From assembly GCA_934045905.1 (NCBI GenBank), contig OW203762.1, forward strand, positions 48,757,411-48,821,410: a stretch of DNA of 64,000 bases. The letters run 5' to 3'. The notes under the pieces were generated by a model. It did no database searches. It was not told the DNA's origin and saw nothing but the letters and a program-made list of their open reading frames with translations. Numbering within the stretch: the first letter of the stretch is position 1; the number at the start of each line of letters is the position of its first letter. Shown piece after piece: positions 12,216 through 25,000 of this stretch. The translations under genes and the position numbers were made by a program. The stretch is from Leuctra nigra (lineage: Eukaryota; Arthropoda; Insecta; Plecoptera; Leuctridae).

Positions 12216-15200
12216 CCTCGACTCCGGCACGCCCTCTCCCCGGGCTAATGACGTTGCATGAACATCACGTGACATGCGTGTCTCAGGTGAGATCAGTCAC
12301 ACGGGGGAGATGTTGTCGAAATAATAGAGGAATTATTCTGTGGTCGGATTAGAGTCATGTCGTCATTAGCAACACACGGACACTCCCTCTCTCCACAGCG
12401 GACAGAGAGAGACGCGACGAGCGCGGCGAGGACGAGTGCGAGGGAGAAAAGAACAATTACAACCACGCAGTGATCAAAGCTTCTTGCGAACACAAACTGT
12501 CGCCAGTGAAAGTGGCTTCTAATTCCCGACACTCGGCGCTAATCTCACACGGATGTTTCTCTGTGTAATGCGCAGACGCAATGTAACAACTCCACACTTC
12601 GCTGGACATTCCGTACATTCGTATGCAAAAACCAATCATCGACAACACAAACTTTCACGACAATAAAAACTTTAAAATGCATGGAACACGGTGATAGAAT
12701 GTTAACAATATCAAAGCATATTAACACTTTCCAGAACGAGCGAAGTAATTCACGATTTTAAATCGATTTTACAAATGGTGGCATAAGTGGGACTTCAAAT
12801 AAAATCCTCTAGAACGGGTGCAAATGACACGCATGGTTTATTGTGTTAATACATTTCTTATTTAAAACATCTGATGTAATAAAACACCCTGATTCGTAGC
12901 AAGTTCTCCGAAAATGTCTGAAAGTTTTCCTCGGTCCTAATGATTCTCAACTTGTAGCCACGTTCTTCCCATTCATCGTCAGCTGAGTGCGTCGTCATAG
13001 GCCCACAGCTGAATAACAGTTAAACTTTAAAACAATCGCGCGCTCGGGTAACATTCATTCCTTTGAGTACTTCTTACAACCGAATTTATTGTTAGACAAG
13101 ACATTTCACTTGCGAGAGAGAGATCTCTTCAATGAACAATGAAAAACGTTTCTAAAACGTAATTTATTGTCGGAAGAAACGCTCCTCCGGACAACAAAAT
13201 GTCCTCCATTTCGTGGCACATCGAACAATCGCATTCGGGTCGGTTCACGATGCGAAAGTAACGGGATTAAGCGTTTTAATTAACTGCATTCCGGGCCGCA
13301 AGCATCGACCCACAATTATCCCTCCAACGTTTCATAAATCACGCCGGCTTTATCTCTACATGCCACGTCAAAGATAGAACTTTGGCAACAGCGCAGATAA
13401 CGGGAAAGTTCGCGGCAGTGGCGCAGAGCTTCATAGAAAATAAAGAAGAGATTCGGCGCTTGTTTTGAAAACGGTCCATTTAATTAGATTATCTGTATTT
13501 TTACCGTTGAGTGAACCCAAGTGCTTCTGGAAGAGCAGAATGAAATCTCTGGAGGTTGGCAACGAACCGGAATCTACATCTGATGGGCTACAAGTGAGGT
13601 GAGACCGCAGGGGATCTGCGTGATTACATTCTAGTATCCATGGCAACCGGCATCTGCATAGCAGCGAGTGCAACGCCACCTGACGGCCTCTCATCTCGTT
13701 CACTGGACCAATCCCTAGCGATGGGAACATTCAAACACTAGACAGTCGTTTATTCTAAGTAATGGGCGATTAGTTTGAGAGTCTAGAGTACAGGCCAATT
13801 AGTTGTTCGTGTCGCAAGTCCGCACAACATTAGCTACCACAGTTACGCTTGACAATTACGTAGCAGTGTAATATCTTGATTATCTAACAAGAGAACACTC
13901 TTGTGCACTTTGCTTTGTCAAGCAGCAAGCATTGTAACGAAATTATACCATCCGTTTGAAAAATATTACGCCCATTGAAGCACGACATTACGTAATAGTT
14001 GATCTCAGCATTAGTCTTAGCACAGGCAATCACGTAATGCGAATACATTGGCTCGACAATTCGAGAAAACAAGGAACACGTCTGCACTCTGTGGTACTGT
14101 GGTACTATTGTGGTACTAGGTAAATGGCGGCTATCAAGAGCGCATTTGCATAAATATAAATAATTGCTATAGTTGTTTGTTATGGCTAAAAAAAAGTAAA
14201 TGTATAACTAAATTGCAATTTCAATTGTTTCTCCTTTTTCACTGCACTACGGAAACACGAAATGTAAAAACGAATAAATTAATCTGTAGACTGATAGAAG
14301 CCATCTTGCCAGAAGTAACTCACCACAAAGTCTTCTTGACCCCTTGCTCAGAAGGCCGTGATCAAAACAAGTGCAATTCCGTCAATAAGTCTATTTTAGT
14401 TAATAAACATCCAGTTTGTGCAAGGATATGAATGATATATTGCGATGTAATGAAATATATCGATTGTATTGGATTGTAGACACTGAGGTGCGCATCAATT
14501 TCTGTTATTCCGCGATGTGGTTACTATATTTACTGAACTCGTTACCATTGCCATGAAAGTGTCACGCGCACTTGAGTTGCAGTGTTACCTCAAGATGTTA
14601 GTTTTTTACACTGGTTGGCGTGTGTTGGCACTTGGCACTTGTGACAATATTACGTCCCCAATAAAATATCTCGCAAGTAATCTAGGAGGAAACAATCTAG
14701 AAATAGATGAATATCTGTACGACAATCATGCGAAAACATCTTCTGGACATTGTTTGCAACCTGATGGACTATGATGGAGTCTGAACCAATAGTGGATCGA
14801 TGTCCGCCCCCGTCATTGTTTGCATATCGCATCCGAGCAGGCAGTCCTCGGTGTGTTAATTCCCCAACAAAGCCAGAGCCACTTGAATGCCGCTTGTTGC
14901 TGAAACAATTGATCATGGACATCCAGGTGGCGGAGTGTCACTCCTGTGGGAACCGCCAGCTGGTGTCAACTAGAGGGAAACGGATATCGACAGACTCTGC
15001 CTGACTCGGCCGCCGGCTGGAGCTAGTCATGAGGACGAGAGGGAACAAAGAGAAATAACACTGTTATTTAACTTGGTATGTGCTATTATAACACAACACG
15101 TACTAAAATCATAAATATGTCATGACTTATAAGTTCAGAATGTGTGTATGTTCAGAAAGCGATTATGTCAAGTGGCAATGTAACGATACCTGCATACTGT

Positions 15201-17734
15201 AAATTAGCAATTTGACCGGAATGTGTATATGATCGATCTCCAATGATGGATGCTGTGCGTCATTCATACATGAAACATACTGTGCAATGTGCATCACTGA
15301 TATTTATGTAATACAATGCATGATGCTATGAATGAGGAAAAGTTGGGGTTTTCTACATTTCAGACACAATAGGAAGATGAAGCGTAGTTATGTGGTGGTG
15401 GTGGTGGTGGTGGTGTTGGTGGTGAAGAGAATATCACCACGCTACAATATGCATCAACAAGTTTTTTTTGTTAATTACATTACTTAGTTTAAAATACTAC
15501 ATTTCTCCGAAATGTCTACACTGAAAACATTTCTAGAAATGTATATCACTAAATGTAAGCACCGAGTGGAGTTGAGTTGAGCCAAGCAGAGCTGTGTAAA
15601 TGGTTTATAATGATGGGTCTAAGTTGTAAACTATTCGCCGGTAGAACGGCTAATCTAATACAGTAAGTCGCAAAGACAAACGCGATCATGTTTGAACTTC
15701 TTCTCGCGACAAACAACAAGACAAACACACTATCATCAAGTCGTTGAGTCAACACTTGCCGGTTGGCTGCGCAGCCAATCAATATCCAACCCGACTCCCG
15801 ACTACTTTTTACATTCGCTTGTATTATTAGATTGATTGGTAATAATGTTGAATTGAATTGCTATCTGCACGCTACTGGATCCAGCAAAGCGATGGGTCAG
15901 CCTTGTGTCAGGGGATTACTGTGGGTGGGGGAGGGGGGGGGGGGGGGGGCGGCTCTGATGGACGAGGTATAAATATATGCATTTCCTCGGTGACCAGCCA
16001 GCCCTCAGCTTGACCGCAGCTCATAACATGTAACTAGACACAGTTTTCATACATTTGGGATTGATTCCTCTCCTACTCTACATTCAGAGGGAAATGTAGC
16101 TTCATAATGACGAATATATGCCAGAATTTGTTTTCTCCAAATCGCAATTTAACTTTGTAAATCGGCTATTTCTGTAATATATTTACTTGCAATTTATATC
16201 CATTCTAATATATTTTTATACATTGGCCTACGCGTTGACATTTATATACATTGACAATGCGTTTGTAAGTGTGACGCAAATGCCGTCGTTTTGGCATTCA
16301 GTCATATGAAAAGATTCCCAATATGTTGATAACGTTTCACATTGTTCGGCTACGAGCAAAAGACTCTCAGCTACTTTAGACTAAGAGCGTGTGTACTCTC
16401 CAGAGAGAAACACCAGGTTCTGAAGATGGCGTAAGAAGCTGGCGCTGAAAGAATGAATGATACTTATGCTGGAACACACGAGTGATTAGGATTCACTCAA
16501 AAACTGTGTTTTGTTCCGCAGTTGAAACGTCATAATGGATGTACAACGTTTGGGATATTCGAACAAGAGAGAACAGTTTGAGTTTTTGGCTTCCGTTTTC
16601 TAAAGTCCACATTCCACTATATCAGGTTTATATCACTATCAGATCAGATTGAAGATTGAATGGGCTTGATTGTGTTATTTTATCAACCGTGTGTACTTGT
16701 GTTCACGTATGGAAAGGAGGAAGGGAGGTATCATTATATTATTCCAGTTTCCACCACTGTACATAGGGTGAGAGGGGTGAGTCAGGACTTGCAGCAAAGA
16801 GCTCAAGGTGAGTTCTGGGACATGTCACATGTGCGCGCGCAGGTTCAAACACCGATCTGGAACCGCATTTCTGTGCTTGAAAACGCTTCACGTTCAAACA
16901 AAACTACCTCGAGAAATGTCCTATGTGGGAAAAGCGGCGTCCTTTTCTGACACACAGCACCGCCTTCTCTCCTGGCTCAACTGTGTCAATGCGCCATTCA
17001 CTAAACAACTCGACCTGTGAAATCCCGGCGACAGAATGCATCGTGTCAGGTTTATTGCACAACACAAGGATCCGTCAAGAGCACGAGCAACGTCGCGACG
17101 CCCCGCTGGCGTCGAGCCAGGCGCCGCGGCGCTCCTCGACGTGGTCAGAATCATCATCCAATCATCGATCACGACGTATACCTAACAAACATCGCTCTCT
17201 ACCTGTAACAATATCAACTTAATGTATAGCTAAATAATATGACTTGTTTCAATGTGTTTTGCAACATTTGAAGTCCGTCTGACGCGAATAGACATCTCGG
17301 ACTATAAATACAGATATTTGCGACATCAGCGACATTTGCATGAGAAGTCCGACTGCAGGTAAAAAGCCGGGAAAGAAGCAGCTGCTCTTCCGTTCGTTCT
17401 ACATAATGTAATATCATTTGTCCCGACGACAACGAAAGAGGTCGGATCGAACGACAACGACGTCATTCAATGGACAACGGGAGCCAGATACTAATACGAT
17501 ATCAATCCCAGAACAACACACTGCGCGCTCATCCCAGATCACGGAATCTGATTTTATAGGATTTTAATGACGTCATTTGGAATTGAGATGCATCGTGGGA
17601 TTTCCCAAATGGGGTCTAAAATGTTTTTATAGTGCAGCTATTTTTTATACTGACGGTTTCCGAGTTTCTTGCCACGTGTTGACGCCAACTACTAATTACC
17701 ATGGGCGAGGAAGCACGACAATGACGTCACTCAC
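12216..17734. other. Non-coding; intron or flank of PDZ gene
   Basis: No exon completing the PDZ8-like domain was found on the minus strand. Simple repeats: TGTGGTACT x3 near 14091-14118, (GTG)n at 15390-15424 and a run of 17 G at 15933-15949. Open frames at 16660-17222 lack motifs. Confidence 0.5.
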
Positions 17735-17922
17735 CTCCAGGATCTCGTCGCCCACGCGCACGCCGCCCGCCTTGCAGGCCGAGCCCGCGGGGTTGAGGCC
17801 CACCACGAACACGGCCATGCGGTTGCGGTCCTTGTGGCCGGCGATGCTCAGCCCCAGGCCGCGGTGGCCGCGCTCCAGTTGCACCATCACAGCGTTGTCG
17901 CCGTACTTCTTCTTCACCTTAT
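17735..17922 (-). CDS. PDZ scaffold exon: first two thirds of PDZ8-like domain
   Basis: This exon is 188 bp: 2 bases plus 62 codons. The acceptor is GATGTTGCAG|AT and the donor GTGAGT. It encodes KVKKKYGDNAVMVQLERGH, GLGLSIAGHKDRNRMAVFVV (binding loop G-L-G-L) and RVGDEILE, where it stops at the end of the GDEILEV turn. It matches human MPDZ PDZ8 (KGHSGLGLSLAGNKDRSRMSVF). Codon use is strongly GC-ending, unlike the flanks. The 5' end of the exon, with its acceptor, is repeated in tandem just upstream (17955-18293). The rest of the domain (helix alpha-B) must be in a further exon, which I did not find in 1-17734. Confidence 0.92.
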
Positions 17923-18293
17923 CTGCAACATCATCACGCAGACACGTCAGTACAGCTCCAGTTGCACCATCACAGCGTTGCGCCGTACTTCTTCTTCACC
18001 TTATCTGCAACATCATCACGCAGACACGTCAGTACAGCTCCAGTTGCACCATCACAGCGTTGTCGCCGTACTTCTTCTTCACCTTATCTGCAACATCATC
18101 ACGCAGACACGTCAGTACAGCTCCAGTTGCACCATCACAGCGTTGTCGCCGTACTTCTTCTTCACCTTATCTGCAACATCATCACGCAGACACGTCAGTA
18201 CAGCTCCAGTTGCACCATCACAGCGTTGTCACCGTACTTCTTCTTCACCTTATCTGCAACATCATCACGCAGACACGTCAGTACAGCTCCATG
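17872..18293. repeat. 83-bp tandem array duplicating an intron/exon boundary of the PDZ gene
   Basis: There are about five near-identical 83-bp copies. The copy at 17872-17954 contains the first ~50 bases of the PDZ8-like exon, its TTGCAG acceptor and about 32 bases of intron. The others follow on the higher-coordinate side, so they lie upstream in transcript order. Differences are few: one copy lacks a T (GCGTTGCGCC), another has A for G. Each copy keeps the acceptor. Plus-strand open frames here are side effects of the repeat. Confidence 0.9.
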
Positions 18294-19192
18294 ACCTGCC
18301 AGTTCGCGTCATTACATTCAATGAAGCGATCTCTACAAACAATGGTACAACTAGGATCTGCCGTGACCCCTCTTGGTTTAATTCACATAAAGGTTTTATC
18401 GAAACGTTGTGTAAATATTACTTGTTTTTATTGGATTTTTATTGAAAAGTTCAAAGAAGTTATACGCTTTTTGAGTCAAATGGTACCCCAAATTCAAGGG
18501 GACAATTTTACATGATATTCGTGATTTAATATATTTTCTGTAATGTTTACGTAAAGCAAATAAATCAACAGCTCGTGGTACAGACCGGCATTTATAATGA
18601 AAGAGTAAAACGAACATCATATCTCCATTCCGAAAGCAGTGAAATGCTGTCATAAAACCAACTTAATAAACACACGAGTGGCAGCACTGTTTTTATCATC
18701 TCAGTCTGAGACTCAGTCGTTTCCTCGTCCTTGTTGAAGCAAAGGAATCAATTGTGCAGCTCATGAAATGAATCGACAAAAAACTACAACGATCGTAAAA
18801 AACATTTCAACGATTTCAGTGATTTATATTCGGCTACAAGCCAAAACAACTACGTTGAATCAAGTTTTAACCAAATACACATACACATGTTCTCCTCAGT
18901 ATCGTTTTAACATGACCTCAATCGCCACCTAGTCTTTCACGATGACAGTTCGTTCATTCATTTCACTCGCTTTAAAAAGACGGCTCACGAGGTAATATCT
19001 GCAGGCATTTTTCCTGTACCTATATCAACTTTTTATCAACTTTTTTATTATTTACAGTGTGAAAAATTATCAAAGTAAATAAAAGTCTTGATTCAATATT
19101 ATAAATAATAAAATCGCTGTCAAATACATCGTATGTACTACCCACTATTGCACTATAACCATAACTAATAGGTGTTATAACTAATACGTGTA

Positions 19193-19408
19193 ATAGTAGG
19201 CAGCAGGCGATCTGTGGATTGAATTTTATTTTAAAACCGTTATTTTACGAACACCCAAGTTAGCTCATCTTGGAGTCCAGAACCTTTTTAATTGTTAGAA
19301 TCATCTCCATTATTAGTTCCAGACTCCAGTTTGAGAGAACTAAGGATTTCATAAAATACAGGTTTTAAAAGTGAAATTAATCCACAGATTTGCCTGCTGC
19401 CTACTATA
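19193..19408. mobile_element. MITE-like element, ~50-bp inverted ends
   Basis: Ends ATAGTAGGCAGCAGGC...CTGTGGATT and the reverse complement at 19361-19408, extending to the ACTTTTAAAACC stretch. Flanked by TA. No coding capacity. It sits 140 bp from the 72-bp satellite. Confidence 0.8.
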
Positions 19409-19544
19409 GTTGTGTATTATATTTCACAAAGTCAATCAAAATCAATCTGATTAATCTAAAAGTAAAATCAATCTGGCCCATGGAGTTTATAATGCGAATC
19501 GGAAGCTAACTGAGAGTGGTTGTAAAGAACGCGTGTGGATCGGC

Positions 19545-22500
19545 GTGAAGGTAGGTGCGAGGCTGGAGTCTGATATCGGCTTCTGCTCCGCGTAACAGAG
19601 CCTCCACAAGAAGCGCGTGAAGGTAGGTGCGAGGCTGGAGTCTGATATCGGCTTCTGCTCCGCGTAACAGAGCCTCCGCAAGAAACGCGTGAAGGTAGGT
19701 GCGAGGCTGGAGTCTGATATCGGCTTCTGCTCCGCGTAACAGAGCCTCCACAAGAAGCGCGTGAAGGTAGGTGCGAGGCTGGAGTCTGATATCGGCTTCT
19801 GCTCCGCGTAACAGAGCCTCCGCAAGAAACGCGTGAAGGTAGGTGCGAGGCAGGAGTCTGATATCGGCTTCTGCTCCGCGTAACAGAGCCTCCGCAAGAA
19901 GCGCGTGTGGATCGGCGTGAAGGTAGGTGCGAGGCTGGAGTCTGATATCGGCTTCTGCTCCGCGTAACAGAGCCTCCGCAAGAAACGCGTGTGGATCGGC
20001 GTGAAGGTAGGTGCGAGGCTGGAGTCTGATATCGGCTTCTGCTCCGCGTAACAGAGCCTCCACAAGAAGCGCGTGAAGGTAGGTGCGAGGCTGGAGTCTG
20101 ATATCGGCTTCTGCTCCGCGTAACAGAGCCTCCACAAGAAACGCGTGAAGGTAGGTGCGAAGCTGGAGTCTGATATCGGCTTCTGCTCCGCGTAACAGAG
20201 CCTCCGCAAGAAACGCGTGAAGGTAGGTGCGAGACTGGAGTCTGATATCGGCTTCTGCTCCGCGTAACAGAGCCTCCACAAGAAACGCGTGAAGGTAGGT
20301 GCGAGCCTGGAGTCTGATATCGGCTTCTGCTCCGCGTAACAGAGCCTCCGCAAGAAACGCGTGAAGGTAGGTGCGAGGCTGGAGTCTGATATCGGCTTCT
20401 GCTCCGCGTAACAGAGCCTCCGCAAGAAACGCGTGAAGGTAGATGCGAGGCTGGAGTCTGATATCGGCTTCTGCTCCGCGTAACAGAGCCTCCGCAAGAA
20501 ACGCGTGAAGGTAGGTGCGAGGCTGGAGTCTGATATCGGCTTCTGCTCCGCGTAACAGAGCCTCCGCAAGAAGCGCGTGAAGGTAGGTGCGAGGCTGGAG
20601 TCTGATATCGGCTTCTGCTCCGCGTAACAGAGCCTCCGCAAGAAGCGCGTGAAGGTAGGTGCGAGGCTGGAGTCTGATATCGGCTTCTGCTCCGCGTAAC
20701 AGAGCCTCCGCAAGAAACGCGTGAAGGTAGATGCGAGGCTGGAGTCTGATATCGGCTTCTGCTCCGCGTAACAGAGCCTCCGCAAGAAACGCGTGAAGGT
20801 AGGTGCGAGGCTGGAGTCTGATATCGGCTTCTGCTCCGCGTAACAGAGCCTCCGCAAGAAGCGCGTGAAGGTAGGTGCGAGGCTGGAGTCTGATATCGGC
20901 TTCTGCTCCGCGTAACAGAGCCTCCGCAAGAAGCGCGTGAAGGTAGGTGCGAGGCTGGAGTCTGATATCGGCTTCTGCTCCGCGTAACAGAGCCTCCGCA
21001 AGAAACGCGTGAAGGTAGATGCGAGGCTGGAGTCTGATATCGGCTTCTGCTCCGCGTAACAGAGCCTCCGCAAGAAACGCGTGAAGGTAGGTGCGAGGCT
21101 GGAGTCTGATATCGGCTTCTGCTCCGCGTAACAGAGCCTCCGCAAGAAGCGCGTGAAGGTAGGTGCGAGGCTGGAGTCTGATATCGGCTTCTGCTCCGCG
21201 TAACAGAGCCTCCGCAAGAAGCGCGTGAAGGTAGGTGCGAGGCTGGAGTCTGATATCGGCTTCTGCTCCGCGTAACAGAGCCTCCGCAAGAAGCGCGTGA
21301 AGGTAGATGCGAGGCTGGAGTCTGATATCGGCTTCTGCTCCGCGTAACAGAGCCTCCGCAAGAAGCGCGTGAAGGTAGGTGCGAGGCTGGAGTCTGATAT
21401 CGGCTTCTGCTCCGCGTAACAGAGCCTCCGCAAGAAGCGCTTGAAGGTAGGTGCGAGGCTGGAGTCTGATATCGGCTTCTGCTCCGCGTAACAGAGCCTC
21501 CGCAAGAAACGCGTGAAGGTAGGTGCGAGGCTGGAGTCTGATATCGGCTTCTGCTCCGCGTAACAGAGCCTCCGCCAGAAACGCGTGAAGGTAGGTGCGA
21601 GGCTGGAGTCTGATATCGGCTTCTGCTCCGCGTAACAGAGCCTCCGCAAGAAACGCGTGAAGGTAGGTGCGAGGCTGGAGTCTGATATCGGCTTCTGCTC
21701 CGCGTAACAGAGCCTCCACAAGAAACGCGTGAAGGTAGGTGCGAGGCTGGAGTCTGATATCGGCTTCTGCTCCGCGTAACAGAGCCTCCGCAAGAAACGC
21801 GTGAAGGTAGGTGCGAGGCTGGAGTCTGATATCGGCTTCTGCTCCGCGTAACAGAGCCTCCGCAAGAAGCGCGTGAAGGTAGGTGCGAGGCTGGAGTCTG
21901 ATATCGGCTTCTGCTCCGCGTAACAGAGCCTCCGCAAGAAGCGCGTGAAGGTAGGTGCGAGGCTGGAGTCTGATATCGGCTTCTGCTCCGCGTAACAGAG
22001 CCTCCGCAAGAAACGCGTGAAGGTAGGTGCGAGGCTGGAGTCTGATATCGGCTTCTGCTCCGCGTAACAGAGCCTCCGCAAGAAACGCGTGAAGGTAGGT
22101 GCGAGGCTGGAGTCTGATATCGGCTTCTGCTCCGCGTAACAGAGCCTCCGCAAGAAGCGCGTGAAGGTAGGTGCGAGGCTGGAGTCTGATATCGGCTTCT
22201 GCTCCGCGTAACAGAGCCTCCGCAAGAAACGCGTGAAGGTAGGTGCGAGGCTGGAGTCTGATATCGGCTTCTGCTCCGCGTAACAGAGCCTCCGCAAGAA
22301 CGCGTGAAGGTAGGTGCGAGGCTGGAGTCTGATATCGGCTTCTGCTCCGCGTAACAGAGCCTCCGCAAGAAACGCGTGAAGGTAGGTGCGAGGCTGGAGT
22401 CTGATATCGGCTTCTGCTCCGCGTAACAGAGCCTCCGCAAGAAACGCGTGAAGGTAGGTGCGAGGCTGGAGTCTGATATCGGCTTCTGCTCCGCGTAACA

Positions 22501-23155
22501 GAGCCTCCGCAAGAAACGCGTGAAGGTAGGTGCGAGGCTGGAGTCTGATATCGGCTTCTGCTCCGCGTAACAGAGCCTCCGCAAGAAGCGCGTGAAGGTA
22601 GGTGCGAGGCTGGAGTCTGATATCGGCTTCTGCTCCGCGTAACAGAGCCTCCGCAAGAAACGCGTGAAAGTAGGTGCGAGGCTGGAGTCTGATATCGGCT
22701 TCTGCTCCGCGTAACAGAGCCTCCACAAGAAGCGCGTGAAGGTAGTTGCGAGGCTGGAGTCTGATATCGGCTTCTGCTCCGCGTAACAGAGCCTCCGCAA
22801 GAAACGCGTGAAGGTAGATGCGAGGCTGGAGTATGATATCGGCTTCTGCTCCGCGTAACAGAGCCTCCGCAAGAAGCGCGTGAAGGTAGGTGCGAGGCTG
22901 GAGTCTGATATCGGCTTCTGCTCCGCGTAACAGAGCCTCCGCAAGAAGCGCGTGAGGTAGGTGCGAGGCTGGAGTCTGATATCGGCTTCTGCTCCGCGTA
23001 ACAGAGCCTCCGCAAGAAGCGCGTGAAGGTAGGTGCGAGGCTGGAGTCTGATATCGGCTTCTGCTCCGCGTAACAGAGCCTCCGCAAGAAGCGCGTGAGG
23101 TAGGTGCGAGGCTGGAGTCTGATATCGGCTTCTGCTCCGCGTAACAGAGCCTCCG
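19545..23155. repeat. 72-bp satellite array, about 50 copies
   Basis: The unit is 72 bp (72 = 24 codons), about 58% GC and very uniform, with an EcoRV-type GATATC in every unit. Variants are point changes (AAACGCG/AAGCGCG, CCGC/CCAC), a few single-base deletions (near 22301, 22957, 23097) and a 15-bp insertion in two or three units near the left end (GTGTGGATCGGC). No unit has a stop codon in any minus-strand frame, so three overlapping open frames of 1235-1244 codons span it. I take these as a by-product of the repeat, not genes: no introns, no known domain, no codon-position bias. It lies inside the 30-kb intron of the PDZ gene. Confidence 0.95.
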
Positions 23156-24454
23156 CAGCAGCGCGGAAGAGAGATAACGCAATGACAACACAATCAACCT
23201 CGCCCAGCGGCATTCCGACACATTACAACCAGACAGCAGACAACTCAGCAGGACAAATGTTTCTTCTTACATTTTACACACAATGTATGAGGCAATCTCG
23301 TCTGACGTCACAGCGGACCAGCATCTAACTGGGCGACAGATGATTTCAGTATAAGTAAAGTAATCGTTATCTTTCTTGATTTTATTTCCTTATTCTATTT
23401 AAAGTGGTCCCACTGCTCCAGCCAAGGTGCTTAGAATTCGCCGTAATTCATACAAATCTCTGATGAAATAATACCTCAAACAACAGCATAAAACAATTAT
23501 ATCTTACCGTACGCTCCAATTATATGTTTTTAATTGAAGTTCCAATTAAACTATCCCAAAATAATTCATATTTGTAGTGCAATGTTGCCAGATTTATGGT
23601 AAATTTTACACATTGTACACAGTTTCTTTCTTATTTGGCCCGTGACCCCATATTTTCAAACGGCAGTCTTATTCTAAAAATTATTATCTTTAATTTGAGA
23701 CTATTTTCAATAATTTGTCATTCCTCTTGCGGTTTTAGGAGCAATTTAAGGCCAATTTTCCAGGACGATTTCATGTCTCCCTGTGTTATCTTATGGGGGA
23801 AAAGATGATCTTAAATCAAGAATATCTAATTATATGATACCGTAAGGGGCAAATATTTTTTGCTAGTTGTATGTAATATGGTTTCATTAATCTTTGGTGT
23901 GAATTACAGCAAATTCTCATTCCTATGCCGAAACGATGGAACCACTTTAAACCCATTTCTGTATTTCTTTATCTTTCATTTACACTGAATTTAAAATACG
24001 ATGTATTATTGAAAAATGGCTTATCCACCAGCAAAATAAACAAGATTGAGGCCTGTTACCATAGCAACCAGGATGATATGCAGGGAGGCAAACGTATTTC
24101 TTAAAATGAAGAGAACACTGCTTAGCAAAGGTAATTTTTAATGGACAAGTGATAATAAATAGAATGAGATATCATCTTCTGTCCTCTGAAGCAAAGCTAT
24201 CACGTCGGTAGAAGAAGACGTAATGGCGGTCGCGATGTGAGGTAACAAACCTCGCCCAGCCGACATCACGCATCGCATGATTGTCATGTTGCTTCCCCTG
24301 GCACGCCGGTGTACTGCGGGTTGCCGTGTGTGGGTGGACGCGCGATATCGCAGTGTGGGCGGTTACATTCCGTAGCGATAACAGTCATCTCACATTCACA
24401 GTTATTCAGTCGTAGCGTTGAAAATTAATTCTACATTGTTAATTCACCTGTATT
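23156..24454. other. No gene seen
   Basis: Intronic, AT-rich DNA without clear repeats. Confidence 0.5.
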
Positions 24455-24841
24455 TAAGACGGCTGAGTGGTGAGATTGACCTTGAAGAGTTTTTTAATCG
24501 ATTTTTATCAATATCATTATCAACGAAATTGTTATTGAAATGAGGGTTTGTACGAGTCTTCTCAACAGCTAAATGAAAATAAATTCATAGCTTGGAATGG
24601 TTTATCAGTTTTATTTTGTCCTACAGACGTTTAGTGCATGAAAATTCGTAATAATATGGCACTAAACGTCTGTAGGACGAAAGAAAACTAATATCCCATT
24701 TCAAACTATAAAATTATTTTCATTGAACAGTTCTGAAGAGTCGTATGAAGCCTTATTTTTTTTTAAAAATTACACTAGTAAAAGATATTGATATAAATCG
24801 ATTAAAAACTCTTCAAGGTCACGCTCACTACTCATCCGTGT
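24455..24841. mobile_element. Foldback MITE family A, copy 1
   Basis: Inverted ends AAGACGGCTGAGTGGTGAG / ACACGGATGAGTAGTGAG followed by a conserved TGACCTTGAAGAGTTTTTTA block. The inner arms (CTACAGACGTTTAGTGC) also pair. The same arrangement with about the same length is found at 62235-62626. Confidence 0.85.
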
Positions 24842-24853
24842 TATTCAACATGC

Positions 24854-25000
24854 ACAGTCATGGAAATATTTTCGGCAAACCCTCCATCACCCCCTACGAC
24901 AATTTCAAGAAACTTTTAACGGTCGAGGGTGAGGGAGCTAAACTAACGTAAACGCATAGAATGGGAGAAGGGGGTTTACCGAATATATTTCCATGACTGT
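24854..25000. mobile_element. Short MITE-like inverted repeat
   Basis: Starts ACAGTCATGGAAATATTTTC and ends with its imperfect reverse complement, 147 bp overall, 12 bp from family A copy 1. Confidence 0.75.

Noticed and set aside
17577..18515. Plus-strand frames of 312, 203 and 110 codons over the PDZ8-like exon
   Set aside because: Antisense shadows of the PDZ exon and its 83-bp duplications; the minus strand has the domain and the splice sites.
19468..23221. Three overlapping open frames of 1235-1244 codons on the minus strand
   Set aside because: They arise from a stop-free 72-bp repeat whose length is a multiple of three. There is no known domain, and equal openness in all three frames argues against selection on any one.
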